A program made the translations under genes and the position numbers. A DNA stretch of 64,000 nt from Aquimarina sp. MMG016 (GTDB taxonomy: Bacteria; Bacteroidota; Bacteroidia; Flavobacteriales; Flavobacteriaceae), in the NCBI RefSeq assembly GCF_018100805.1, contig NZ_JAGJEA010000020.1:1-64000 (forward strand), read 5' to 3'. Below are positions 9,346-17,218 of the stretch, in pieces. The stretch's first letter is position 1; each line of letters starts with the position of its first letter. The notes under the pieces were generated by a model. It did no database searches. It saw only the letters and a list, made by a program, of their open reading frames with translations, and had not been told where the DNA came from.

Positions 9346-9373
9346 AACTTAGGTATAATATTTTTTATTGCAA
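9344..9373 (-). promoter_or_regulatory. Bacteroidetes-type promoter of the ABC/TonB receptor operon
   Basis: On the minus strand TTG at 9373-9371 is followed after 19 bases by TAAGTTTG at 9351-9344, which fits the -33/-7 consensus (TTTG, TAnnTTTG). Predicted transcription starts near 9338, giving a leader of about 108 bases before the ATG at 9230. The -33 element lies in one palindrome and the -7 element touches the other. Confidence 0.65.
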
Positions 9374-9383
9374 TTAAGTTGCG
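9369..9383. promoter_or_regulatory. Candidate Zur operator, distal copy
   Basis: TGCAAT-TAA-GTTGCG, a near-perfect copy of the 15-bp palindrome, centred 38 bp from the proximal copy and covering the -33 element. Two operators on one promoter suggest tight or cooperative repression. Confidence 0.65.
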
Positions 9384-9496
9384 TTAATATTATGTTAATG
9401 GGTAATTCAATGATGTAAAACCAATGTAAATATTACGTGATAAATTAAAGAAAGGCTATGGTATTATACCTATAAGGAATACTTAGGTAGAATTAC

Positions 9497-10441
9497 CTAA
9501 ATACTTTTATTATCATCCGTTTTTAACTGTAGGCGCAAATTTGCAGCAATAAGGCTTGTTTCGATTACTTTTTTAAGTAATGAGGGCTCACTGCCTGGCC
9601 CAATAGTGAGAAATTTTGAACCGGTAATAGGAACTCCATTAAATGGTCGAATAAATACTTGACCATCCGGATTATGTTCAAAGTAGGTGTACTTTTTTTC
9701 GTCCCCAATTTTTGTACAACCTTTTACCCTAAGTATACTTTCTGGTAGTGCCTGACAGATATCATAAATACAATCTAAGTCAGGCAGATCTGGTAGATCA
9801 ACAGAACAAGAAGACCAATGTGCTTTTTGATGATCAAGTTTCTGGGCTGTGTTTTTAGATGGCAAAAGCTCTGGTAGAAGTGTAACATCAATTTTATTCA
9901 TTGTCAAAATTTTAGCAAAAGGGTTGAGTAGTTTTAGTTCCCTAACAACGATAGTTTGTCTGCTTTCAGTTATTTTTTCAAGATGTGTAAGAATAATCAA
10001 TGATGACACTTGAACTTGATTTGATTCCAGTTCATTGTGTTCTCCTCTTTTTTGCCAATTTTTAACATCTACAACAGATACCTGAATAGGAGGTAAGAAC
10101 CTATCATTAAATCCAACGCCCAGAAATTCCATCAAGGAACATGCATCAGAAGTACCATTTGCCTCGATTAATGTAATTCCATTAGCGCGTTCAGGAATTC
10201 GATTTATGTGATTTCTTAATTCATTAATACCACTGCAGCAAATACAACTGCCTGTAAGCGCTCTGATCCACTTAGGATCGATCTTATCAGTAAGTTGAAG
10301 AGCATCAAGATTTGCATTTTCGTAATCATTTAGAACAATAAAAGGATTCCAGCCATTATTGATATAACTGGACATTAAGTGTCGTAAAAGTGTTGTTTTT
10401 CCAGCTCCCAAAAAACCAACAATCGAAATTATAGCTTCCAT
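9497..10441 (-). CDS. COG0523 (CobW/ZigA-like) GTPase, short divergent paralogue
   Basis: A 314-residue G3E-family GTPase. Walker A GFLGAGKTT is at 9-17 and the metal-binding CICC motif at 66-69, both hallmarks of COG0523 metallochaperones. The usual NKxD guanine-specificity motif is not seen; the expected place, around residue 150, reads THLEK. This may mean altered nucleotide specificity. COG0523 proteins linked to Zur regulons (ZagA/ZigA types) are thought to deliver zinc to client proteins under zinc starvation. This gene is third in a minus-strand run after a MerC-like gene and a GTP cyclohydrolase I gene, the best known client of such chaperones. That linkage supports a zinc role. Confidence 0.88.
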   Translation of the reverse strand: MEAIISIVGFLGAGKTTLLRHLMSSYINNGWNPFIVLNDYENANLDALQLTDKIDPKWIRALTGSCICCSGINELRNHINRIPERANGITLIEANGTSDACSLMEFLGVGFNDRFLPPIQVSVVDVKNWQKRGEHNELESNQVQVSSLIILTHLEKITESRQTIVVRELKLLNPFAKILTMNKIDVTLLPELLPSKNTAQKLDHQKAHWSSCSVDLPDLPDLDCIYDICQALPESILRVKGCTKIGDEKKYTYFEHNPDGQVFIRPFNGVPITGSKFLTIGPGSEPSLLKKVIETSLIAANLRLQLKTDDNKSI

Positions 10442-10519
10442 AGTTTTTTTGAAAAAAAATACTATACCGTTTGTTGTTAGAATAAAAGTATAAAAACGAG
10501 CAAGTACCTTTGAGTCAAT

Positions 10520-11191
10520 TTATAGTACCTGTTGATTTATGATATTTAGAAACTCCTCGCGATTGGTCTTATTTTCAAAATATCCTCCATATTCTAAAGT
10601 AGTAGTAAAGCTACTTTTATCTTTAATGCCTCTAGAAGAAACACATAAATGCTTGGCATTTACTACAACAATGACATCTTTTGTTTCTAAGGTTTCTTGT
10701 AAGTCTTTTAAAATTTGTAAGCATAATCTCTCTTGTACTTGAGGGCGATGTGCATAATAATCTACTAGTCTATTAATTTTTGACAGTCCAATTACCTTGT
10801 CTTTAGGAATATATCCTACATGAGCGGTACCTACAATAGGTAGAAAATGATGTTCGCAAGAGGAATCAATATTGATGTTTTGTTCTACAAGAATTTTTTG
10901 ATATTTGTACTTATTTTCAAAAGTGGAAGTTCTAGGACGATTTTTCGGATCTAAACCGTAAAAAAGTTCCTTTACATACATTTTGGCAAACCTGTATGGG
11001 GTTCCGGATAGACTATCATCTGTTAGATCAAGTCCTAATTCCTTCATAATTTCTGCAAAATGGTATTGTATATTTTTAATCTTTTCGTCGTCAGATGTAT
11101 CAAAAGCATCTGCTCGTAAAGGCGTTTCTGTCGAACTGGAAATATGTGCATCTCCAATTAATTCTATTTCATTTTGATTTTTAGAGCTCAT
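10520..11191 (-). CDS. folE: GTP cyclohydrolase I (FolE type IA)
   Basis: This enzyme converts GTP to 7,8-dihydroneopterin triphosphate, the first step of folate and pterin synthesis. The 223-residue protein has the type I zinc site, with Cys112 and His115 in CEHH and Cys183 in HLCVSSRG, and the conserved HVGYIP and GLSKINRLVDYYA blocks. It is thus the zinc-dependent form and not the metal-promiscuous FolE2. The N-terminal 40 residues are an acidic, weakly conserved extension. It lies 6 bases after the MerC-like gene and 78 bases before a COG0523 GTPase, downstream of a candidate Zur operator. It is probably a second folE paralogue induced in zinc limitation; whether another folE exists outside the window cannot be known. 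Confidence 0.95.
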   Translation of the reverse strand: MSSKNQNEIELIGDAHISSSTETPLRADAFDTSDDEKIKNIQYHFAEIMKELGLDLTDDSLSGTPYRFAKMYVKELFYGLDPKNRPRTSTFENKYKYQKILVEQNINIDSSCEHHFLPIVGTAHVGYIPKDKVIGLSKINRLVDYYAHRPQVQERLCLQILKDLQETLETKDVIVVVNAKHLCVSSRGIKDKSSFTTTLEYGGYFENKTNREEFLNIINQQVL

Positions 11192-11197
11192 GATAAA

Positions 11198-11602
11198 TTA
11201 ATTTATACAGCATTTTTCACCCTTACAGCGACAATATTTTTTATTATAGAAATGTAACCCTACTAATACTATAGATACTACATAAATGACTTCTTCAGGT
11301 AAAGGTAATATGGATAGTTTTTCATTCAATATAATAAATAGCAGCAACAGCCAAGTTGACCAAAAAGCATATTTTGTTCTTGTGTTTGTAGTAGTTTTAG
11401 TAGATTGATAAATCGCTATGAAAGAAAGTCCCAAAAAAATAATATCCAGTGATTTCCACCAAACAGAATATCCATCTTGAAATACGGAAGATCCAGCATG
11501 TGCAAGGAATAAAAAAGGAGTTGCTAAACAGTGAGCTAAACATAAGCTACTGGCGATAATACCTAATGTGTCTGAGTTACTACGTAAGTGTAAAATATTC
11601 AA
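11198..11602 (-). CDS. MerC-like small membrane protein
   Basis: A 134-residue, four-helix membrane protein. Near its start it has CLAHC in the first helix, the cysteine pair expected of MerC-type metal transporters, and it ends with a cysteine-rich tail (YCRCKGEKCC). The start is uncertain. A TTG at 11632 would lie upstream of the predicted transcription start, so I prefer the TTG at 11602, giving MNILHLRSNSDTLG. It is the first gene of the folE/COG0523 operon, directly behind the operator at 11654-11668. MerC relatives in zinc-linked clusters are presumed to move metal ions across the inner membrane; the direction and ion are not proven. Confidence 0.8.
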   Translation of the reverse strand: MNILHLRSNSDTLGIIASSLCLAHCLATPFLFLAHAGSSVFQDGYSVWWKSLDIIFLGLSFIAIYQSTKTTTNTRTKYAFWSTWLLLLFIILNEKLSILPLPEEVIYVVSIVLVGLHFYNKKYCRCKGEKCCIN

Positions 11603-11629
11603 AATAAAACGTATGTATTTTAATGGGGG

Positions 11630-11658
11630 CAAAGATAGTATATATTTTATAATTGCAA
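11630..11658 (-). promoter_or_regulatory. Promoter of the MerC-folE-COG0523 operon
   Basis: On the minus strand GTTG (TTG at 11658-11656) lies 18 bases upstream of TATCTTTG at 11637-11630, an exact TAnnTTTG match. Transcription should start near 11624. The -33 part lies within the palindrome at 11654-11668. Confidence 0.65.
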
Positions 11659-11668
11659 CTTTGTTGCG
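11654..11668. promoter_or_regulatory. Candidate Zur operator between divergent operons
   Basis: TGCAAC-TTT-GTTGCG, the 15-bp palindrome. It overlaps the -33 elements of both the minus-strand MerC operon and the plus-strand ABC exporter operon, so one bound repressor dimer could silence both. Confidence 0.72.
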
Positions 11669-11691
11669 TTAATAATATTTATTTATTTTTG
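11660..11691 (+). promoter_or_regulatory. Promoter of the LolD/FtsX-like ABC operon
   Basis: TTTG at 11660-11663 and TATTTTTG at 11684-11691 are separated by 20 bases, a good fit to the Bacteroidetes consensus. Transcription should start near 11697, only about 8 bases before the ATG at 11705, so the leader is very short. Confidence 0.68.
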
Positions 11692-11704
11692 ACAAAATGA
11701 TTTT

Positions 11705-12337
11705 ATGATCCGAACGACATCGCTGCGATATACATATCAGAATACAAAAACGGATACTTTTTATTTTCCTGATATCGATTTATCATTTGAGCAAAATGCT
11801 TTAATTCTGGGTCCCTCCGGTATCGGAAAAACTACTTTGTTACATCTTATAGCGGGTCTTTTGATTCCGAAATCAGGAAATGTATTTATTGGTAATACCT
11901 GCGTACAAGAACTTACACGAGGTCAACTAAATAATTTTAGAGCAAAACATATTGGAATGATTTTTCAAAGAGGTCATTTTATTAAGTCTTTAACCTTATT
12001 AGAAAATTTGACCATGCGCGAAAAACTATCAAAAAAAAGAACTGATCAGCACAGAAAAAAACAGTTAATAGAAGAATTAGAATTGACTGAAGTTCGGAAC
12101 AAGAAAGTTCATGAATTAAGTGAAGGCCAACGACAGCGACTTTCGATTGCTCTCGGGGTCATACATAAACCAAAGGTTATATTAGCAGATGAACCTACAT
12201 CAAACTTGGACGATGCAAATTGTGAAAAGGTCATTTCCTTACTGAAAAAAGAGGCTCAGATCTGTAAAAGTAATTTGGTTATTATTACTCATGATCAAAG
12301 AGTTAAATCACATTTTGGTAATCATATAATTTTATAA
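11705..12337 (+). CDS. ABC transporter ATP-binding protein, LolD/MacB type
   Basis: A 210-residue ATPase with Walker A GPSGIGKTT, signature LSEGQRQRLSIA, Walker B VILADEPTSNLD and switch TITHD-like IITHD. The ADEPTSNLD sequence and small size place it in the LolD/MacB group that powers FtsX-type permeases. The permease gene begins 2 bases after its stop. Behind the shared operator at 11654-11668 it is probably induced in zinc limitation. The substrate is unknown; it may extract a lipoprotein or extrude a metallophore. Confidence 0.9.
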   Translation: MIRTTSLRYTYQNTKTDTFYFPDIDLSFEQNALILGPSGIGKTTLLHLIAGLLIPKSGNVFIGNTCVQELTRGQLNNFRAKHIGMIFQRGHFIKSLTLLENLTMREKLSKKRTDQHRKKQLIEELELTEVRNKKVHELSEGQRQRLSIALGVIHKPKVILADEPTSNLDDANCEKVISLLKKEAQICKSNLVIITHDQRVKSHFGNHIIL

Positions 12338-12339
12338 AA

Positions 12340-13539
12340 TTGTTATACCTGGCTTATAAAAACCTGATTTCAAAACCTTTGAATACTGTTTTAAGTGTTT
12401 TGTTATTGTTACTCAGTATTTCGTTGGCAACTTTGGTGTTGCAGGCACGAGATCAACTTAGTCAACATTTAGAAAAAAATATCAAACCATTTGATATGGT
12501 CATTGGTGCCAAAGGAAGCCCTTTACAACTTGTGTTATCCTCTGTTTTACATATCGATAACCCTACTGGTAACATATCATTAGAAGAAGCTCTAAAAATT
12601 GGCAGAAATCCAATGGTTAAAGAAATGGTACCGGTTTCTTATGGAGACAATTATAAGGGGCATAGAATTTTAGGAACTTCAACTGAGTATTTGGCTAAAT
12701 ATAATGCAACCTTGACAGATGGCAAGTTATTTGAAAAGGCATTTGAGGTAGTTATTGGAAATGATGTTGCAAAAAAAATCAACCTCCAAATAGGAGATAC
12801 TTTTACCAGTGCACACGGTTTAGCAGAAAATGGATTAGAAACTCATGATGAAAACCCTTTTGTGGTTACCGGAATATTAAAACCAACTGGTAAAGTTATA
12901 GACCAACTTATCATTACTAATCTTAAAAGTATTTGGGAAGTACATGAACATAATGATGAGCATGACCATCATGAAGAAGAGCATGAGGAAGAAGATAAAG
13001 AAATAACCTCTTTGTTAGTTAAATTTAGAAACCCTCTGGGGGCTTTGCAATTGTCCAGGTTTATTAATGAAAAAACCACCATGCAAGCAGCACTTCCCAA
13101 ATTTGAAATCGAACGTTTAATGGAGTTTTTAGGAATTGGCTTTCAGGTGATTAATAGTATTTCTATTGCAATATTGCTGGTAGCGGGCTTAAGTATATTT
13201 CTAAACTTAATAAAAACCGTAAGGGAAAGAAAACAAGAGTTGGCCTTGTTACGCACCTATGGAGCCACTAAGTATGAGTTGATAAAATTAGTTTTTCTGG
13301 AAGCACTTTTTTTATCCCTTTTAGGATCTGTTTTAGGATGGTTTTTAGGGAGAATAGGTATTTGGTTTTTTTCAATTTTTACTGAAGGTTTATACGGTTA
13401 TCATTTTGTATTTAGCTTTCCAACTAATAAAGAGTTATTCATCTTAGCTATAGTGATTCTAACGACCTTATTGGCCGCAATTCTGGCTTCATTATCCTTG
13501 TTTAAATTAAACGTTTCTAAAACAATATCTAATGCATAA
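12340..13539 (+). CDS. FtsX-like ABC permease with histidine-rich loop
   Basis: A 399-residue permease with the MacB/FtsX topology: one N-terminal helix (TVLSVLLLLLSISLATLVL), a large periplasmic domain at about 40-265, and three C-terminal helices with the conserved RKQELALLRTYGAT coupling segment. The start is TTG, 2 bases after the ATPase stop. Residues about 201-222 form an acidic, histidine-rich stretch (HEHNDEHDHHEEEHEEE) inside the periplasmic domain, as seen in zinc-binding loops of ZIP, CDF and ZnuA proteins. I infer metal sensing or binding outside the inner membrane. It is related to the LolC/E-like permeases often placed next to zinc-uptake genes, but its own substrate is not known. 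Confidence 0.88.
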   Translation: MLYLAYKNLISKPLNTVLSVLLLLLSISLATLVLQARDQLSQHLEKNIKPFDMVIGAKGSPLQLVLSSVLHIDNPTGNISLEEALKIGRNPMVKEMVPVSYGDNYKGHRILGTSTEYLAKYNATLTDGKLFEKAFEVVIGNDVAKKINLQIGDTFTSAHGLAENGLETHDENPFVVTGILKPTGKVIDQLIITNLKSIWEVHEHNDEHDHHEEEHEEEDKEITSLLVKFRNPLGALQLSRFINEKTTMQAALPKFEIERLMEFLGIGFQVINSISIAILLVAGLSIFLNLIKTVRERKQELALLRTYGATKYELIKLVFLEALFLSLLGSVLGWFLGRIGIWFFSIFTEGLYGYHFVFSFPTNKELFILAIVILTTLLAAILASLSLFKLNVSKTISNA

Positions 13540-13975
13540 AATAGTTTTTCTTACTTTACTTTTTATATGTACTAAGTTTAATCTTTTTTCTCAAGAAAAA
13601 TTGACTTGGAATGATTTTGCAGATGTAACATTTAGTAATGTGTACAGTGCGGTGTATGATGATATTTTTCTAAAACCAAAATTCGGTCCTAGTATAAAGT
13701 CTTATCAGGGCATTAGAATTCGTATTAAAGGTTATTTTTTGGATTTTTCTATTGAAGAGGATGAATTTTATTTGATTTCCAAAAACCCGAGATCTTCCTG
13801 TTTTTTTTGTGGTGGGGCAGGTCCAGAAAGTGTTATAGAGGTTGTTTTTAGGCAAAAGCCAAATTTTAAAATGGATCAGATTGTTGAAGTTACAGGTATT
13901 CTTGAGCTTAATACAGATGATGTAGATCACTGTAATTATATTCTAAAAAAAGCTACAGGTAGATTGGTTCAGTAA
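13532..13975 (+). CDS. Exported protein with CFFCGGAGPES motif
   Basis: A 147-residue protein with a signal peptide (to about NLFSQ), followed by a beta-rich domain containing KGYFLD and PRSSCFFCGGAGPES, near the pattern of DUF3299-like periplasmic proteins. The two cysteines two residues apart could bind metal or form a disulphide. The gene overlaps the end of the ABC permease gene by 8 bases, so it is certainly co-expressed and perhaps works with the exporter in the periplasm. The specific function is not known. Confidence 0.75.
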   Translation: MHKIVFLTLLFICTKFNLFSQEKLTWNDFADVTFSNVYSAVYDDIFLKPKFGPSIKSYQGIRIRIKGYFLDFSIEEDEFYLISKNPRSSCFFCGGAGPESVIEVVFRQKPNFKMDQIVEVTGILELNTDDVDHCNYILKKATGRLVQ

Positions 13976-14128
13976 ACCACCGCCGCGAGGTAAGGCTCAG
14001 AAGGCATTTATTAGATTTTTTTTGATTTCGAAGCTAGCCTTGGAATATTTAAATCTCGATTATCGAGTAAATAGAATTAAAATTTTACATTAGCTGTTAG
14101 AGAAAGGATTAATCAAGTTTTATAATAC

Positions 14129-14923
14129 ATGGATAAAATAACGCATTATAATTATTTTCTAAAAAATATAATTTACAAAAGTTTCTTTTTACTCATATTT
14201 ATAATAGTACTCTCTTCTTGCCGTAAAAAAGAGCACCTAGTACAGGTAGAAGGAGTAAGAATTGAAATAAATGATACGACTCCTAATCATCCGGATATAG
14301 AAGCTTTTATCCAACCATACAGGATGCACGTAAATAAAACTTTAGATAGTACTTTGGCTTATGCACCAGAGACATATTCCAAAAATGATGGAATTTTGAA
14401 TACTGCTATAGGTAACTTAATGGCAGATATTATTTTAGAGCAAGCCAATCCCTTTTTTATGTCAAAGACTAAAAATGCAATTGATATGGCACTATTAAAT
14501 CATGGTGGAATACGAGCGCCAATACCAAAAGGTAATATAACTGCACGTACCGCTTATCAAGTAATGCCTTTTGAGAATAGTATTATAGTGGTTGAAATGA
14601 AAGGAATTCATATCAGAGAGTTGATTGCCTATTTACAAAAATCTCGAAAAGCACATCCTATTTCCGGATTAAAATTGACTGTTGATAAAGATTTTAATAT
14701 TATCAAAGCGCTTATTAATAATAAAGAAATTAAGGATGAAGAGGTTTATTTTGTGGCTACTAATGACTATTTGTATAATGGAGGTGATGAGATGTATTTT
14801 TTCAAAGAATCTGTGAACGCTCATCCCATAAATTATAAAGTTCGAAATGCAATGATTGACTATTTTAAAAAGGTAGATACGATTGGACCGATGATAGATG
14901 ATAGATTTTTGCAAATTAATTAA
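14129..14923 (+). CDS. 5'-nucleotidase C-terminal domain lipoprotein
   Basis: A 264-residue lipoprotein (signal ending VLSSCRK) that carries only the C-terminal, substrate-binding domain of the UshA/5'-nucleotidase family: GNLMADIILEQA, NHGGIRAPIPKGNIT, YQVMPFENSI and NDYLYNGGDEM are all family motifs. The metallophosphatase domain is encoded by the next gene, 11 bases downstream. The two proteins together probably make one periplasmic nucleotidase that releases nucleosides and phosphate. Such a split is known in Bacteroidetes. Confidence 0.9.
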   Translation: MDKITHYNYFLKNIIYKSFFLLIFIIVLSSCRKKEHLVQVEGVRIEINDTTPNHPDIEAFIQPYRMHVNKTLDSTLAYAPETYSKNDGILNTAIGNLMADIILEQANPFFMSKTKNAIDMALLNHGGIRAPIPKGNITARTAYQVMPFENSIIVVEMKGIHIRELIAYLQKSRKAHPISGLKLTVDKDFNIIKALINNKEIKDEEVYFVATNDYLYNGGDEMYFFKESVNAHPINYKVRNAMIDYFKKVDTIGPMIDDRFLQIN

Positions 14924-14934
14924 GAAATAGAGAA

Positions 14935-15849
14935 ATGAAACGAAGAGATTTTGTAAAACATACAGCATTAACAACAGGTTTGATGACACTTGGTGGAGTA
15001 GGTTTGTCATCTTTTTCTGCTAATCAAGGAAAAAAAATAACGATTTTACATACAAACGATGTGCATAGTCATATAGATCCATTTGGACCTGAAGACGGTA
15101 GAAACTCAAATAAGGGAGGCGTTGCAAGAAGAGCAACAATAATAGAAAATATAAGAAAAGAGAACCCAAATACATTGTTATTAGATGCCGGAGATATTTT
15201 TCAGGGAACTCCTTATTTTAATTTTTATGGAGGTGAATTAGAATTCAAGTTGATGAGTATGCTTAAATATGATGTGGCAACTATTGGGAATCATGATTTT
15301 GATAACGGTATTGAAGGTTTACATGCACAAATGCCTTACGCCGGATTTAAGTTTGTTTCTGCCAACTATGATTTCACCAATACAGTTATGGATACTTTTG
15401 TTAAACCCTATGAAATATTAATTCGAGACGGTATTAGGATTGGTGTATTTGGTTTAGGAATAGAATTGCAAGGGCTTGTAATGAAAGAATTATATAAAGA
15501 AACCAAATATCTTAACCCAATAGAGATTGTCCAAGACATGAGTAGCATATTAAAAACGGAAGAGAAATGTGATTTGGTCATTTGTCTTTCTCATTTAGGA
15601 TATGATTACAAAAACGAACCTAATAAAGTGGGTGATATTAGTCTGGCTAAAGCTACAGAAAATATTGACCTTATCATTGGAGGACATACCCATACTTTTT
15701 TGAAGGAACCAACAATAGTAAAAAACAGAAAAGGCAAAGATGTACTCGTGAATCAGGTAGGGTGCTATGGTTTGTATTTAGGAAGAATAGATTTCTATTT
15801 TGATAGTGAAAAAAGTAAGGTTTCTAAAGCGAGTACGATTTCAGTATAG
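14935..15849 (+). CDS. 5'-nucleotidase-type metallophosphatase
   Basis: A 304-residue calcineurin-like phosphoesterase, the N-terminal catalytic domain of the 5'-nucleotidase family. The metal-binding motifs are complete: LHTNDVHSH, DAGDIFQGTP, GNHDFDNG, SHLGYD and GGHTHTF. The N-terminus is a Tat-like signal (KRRDFVKHTALTTG). It pairs with the preceding C-terminal-domain gene. The dinuclear metal site of this family commonly uses zinc, manganese or cobalt. Placement beside zinc genes may be meaningful or accidental. Confidence 0.92.
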   Translation: MKRRDFVKHTALTTGLMTLGGVGLSSFSANQGKKITILHTNDVHSHIDPFGPEDGRNSNKGGVARRATIIENIRKENPNTLLLDAGDIFQGTPYFNFYGGELEFKLMSMLKYDVATIGNHDFDNGIEGLHAQMPYAGFKFVSANYDFTNTVMDTFVKPYEILIRDGIRIGVFGLGIELQGLVMKELYKETKYLNPIEIVQDMSSILKTEEKCDLVICLSHLGYDYKNEPNKVGDISLAKATENIDLIIGGHTHTFLKEPTIVKNRKGKDVLVNQVGCYGLYLGRIDFYFDSEKSKVSKASTISV

Positions 15850-15906
15850 ATCTACTTCATTTAATTCATAATAGTTTTTGAAATAGTGTTTCTATACTCC
15901 TGAAGA

Positions 15907-15945
15907 AAACAAATCCGGTAAGATTATTTACAAACCGGATTGTTT
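15907..15945. terminator. Bidirectional terminator between convergent operons
   Basis: AAACAAATCCGGT (15907-15919) pairs with ACCGGATTGTTT (15934-15945) apart from one bulged base, flanked by A and T runs. It separates the plus-strand phosphatase gene from the convergent COG0523 gene. Confidence 0.75.
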
Positions 15946-15975
15946 ATTATTTCGGACCTTTCAATTTTATATCCA

Positions 15976-17193
15976 TTACATAGATGACTCTTGGTAATTA
16001 GGAATAGGCCAATCATCGTTTGCAGCAAACGCTCCCTTTTTCCACTGGTCAAGCTCTGATTCTGTGAGCAAACAGTCATCCAGTTGGGTAGTCACTAGAT
16101 CTACATTGATGTTTTGACCGATAAATACCAATTCAATTTTACGGTCGCCAAAAGTAACGTCCCATTCAGCTTCGATCATTTTTTGATTATCTAGAAATGA
16201 GGCATAACTTATTCGTTCACTAAAAGGCATGGAAGCCCACCAGACTCCAGCTGGGTCAGTTTTGAGTGAACCTCCTGCCGAGCCCCAAATAAGAGCCTGG
16301 TCTGGACGAGAGGCAAGCCAAAATAATCCTTTGCTTCGAATAATATTTGATGGGAAATGATGCGTTGCAAAATCTAAAAAACGCTGAGGGTGAAAAGGCT
16401 TACATTTTCTATAAACAAAAGAACCAATTCCATATTCTTCGGTTTCGGGGATGTGTTCATTTTCGAGCTCTTGTATCCATCCTGCCGATGCTTCTGCTTC
16501 TTCAAAATCAAACAGACCTGTATCAATCACTTCTTGTAAGGGTACTTGAGAGTTTTGTGTAGGGATGACACGAGCGTTAGGATTTAATTTATGGATAATA
16601 TCATATAAATTTCTCAACTCAGATTCCGTTATCAAATCTACCTTATTTAACAAGATTACATTTGCAAATTCTACTTGGTCAGTAAGCAGGTTAACAATAG
16701 TTCGGTCATCTCCTTCAATATTGGTGAGATTTCTATCGGTTAAATATTGCGGACTAGAAAAATCCTTTAAAAAATTATAACCATCTACAACAGTAACCAT
16801 AGTATCTACATAGCTGAACTGGCTCAAATCCAATTGTCCATCTTCACTGGCAAAACTAAACGTTTGTGCTACTGGAATAGGTTCAGAGATTCCGGTACTT
16901 TCTATAATTAGATAATCAAACCGTTGTTCTTTGGCTAATTTTTCTACTTCTATCATTAAGTCTTCCCTTAAGGTGCAGCAGATACAACCATTGGACATTT
17001 CTACCAATTTTTCTTCTGTTCTAGAGAGGGTGTTTTCGTTTTCAACAAGTTGTGCGTCAATATTGATTTCACTCATATCATTGACAATAACGGCAACTTT
17101 TAACCCTTCTTTATTATGCAAAATATGATTTAACAGCGTTGTTTTTCCTGCACCAAGAAAGCCACTCAATACAGTTACAGGTAATTTTTTCAT
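15976..17193 (-). CDS. COG0523 (CobW/ZigA-like) GTPase, full-length paralogue
   Basis: A 405-residue G3E GTPase and probable zinc metallochaperone. It has Walker A GFLGAGKTT at 11-19, the CxCC motif GCICC at 69-73, DTMVTVVDG, a good NKVD guanine motif (LLNKVDLI), and a CobW C-terminal domain beginning near FVYRKCKPFHPQRF. Length and motifs match YciC/ZigA-type proteins that are induced by zinc starvation. It is the last gene of the long minus-strand run and follows a lipoprotein gene by 25 bases. Together with the short paralogue at 9497-10441 the island has two COG0523 proteins, presumably with different clients. Confidence 0.93.
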   Translation of the reverse strand: MKKLPVTVLSGFLGAGKTTLLNHILHNKEGLKVAVIVNDMSEINIDAQLVENENTLSRTEEKLVEMSNGCICCTLREDLMIEVEKLAKEQRFDYLIIESTGISEPIPVAQTFSFASEDGQLDLSQFSYVDTMVTVVDGYNFLKDFSSPQYLTDRNLTNIEGDDRTIVNLLTDQVEFANVILLNKVDLITESELRNLYDIIHKLNPNARVIPTQNSQVPLQEVIDTGLFDFEEAEASAGWIQELENEHIPETEEYGIGSFVYRKCKPFHPQRFLDFATHHFPSNIIRSKGLFWLASRPDQALIWGSAGGSLKTDPAGVWWASMPFSERISYASFLDNQKMIEAEWDVTFGDRKIELVFIGQNINVDLVTTQLDDCLLTESELDQWKKGAFAANDDWPIPNYQESSM

Positions 17194-17218
17194 TAACTTT
17201 ATTTTTTTGTTTTAGATC

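Noticed and set aside
13979..14030. GC-richer tract (CCGCCGCGAGGTAAGGC) between two genes
   Set aside because: Looks different in composition but has no symmetry, repeat or known motif that I can support.
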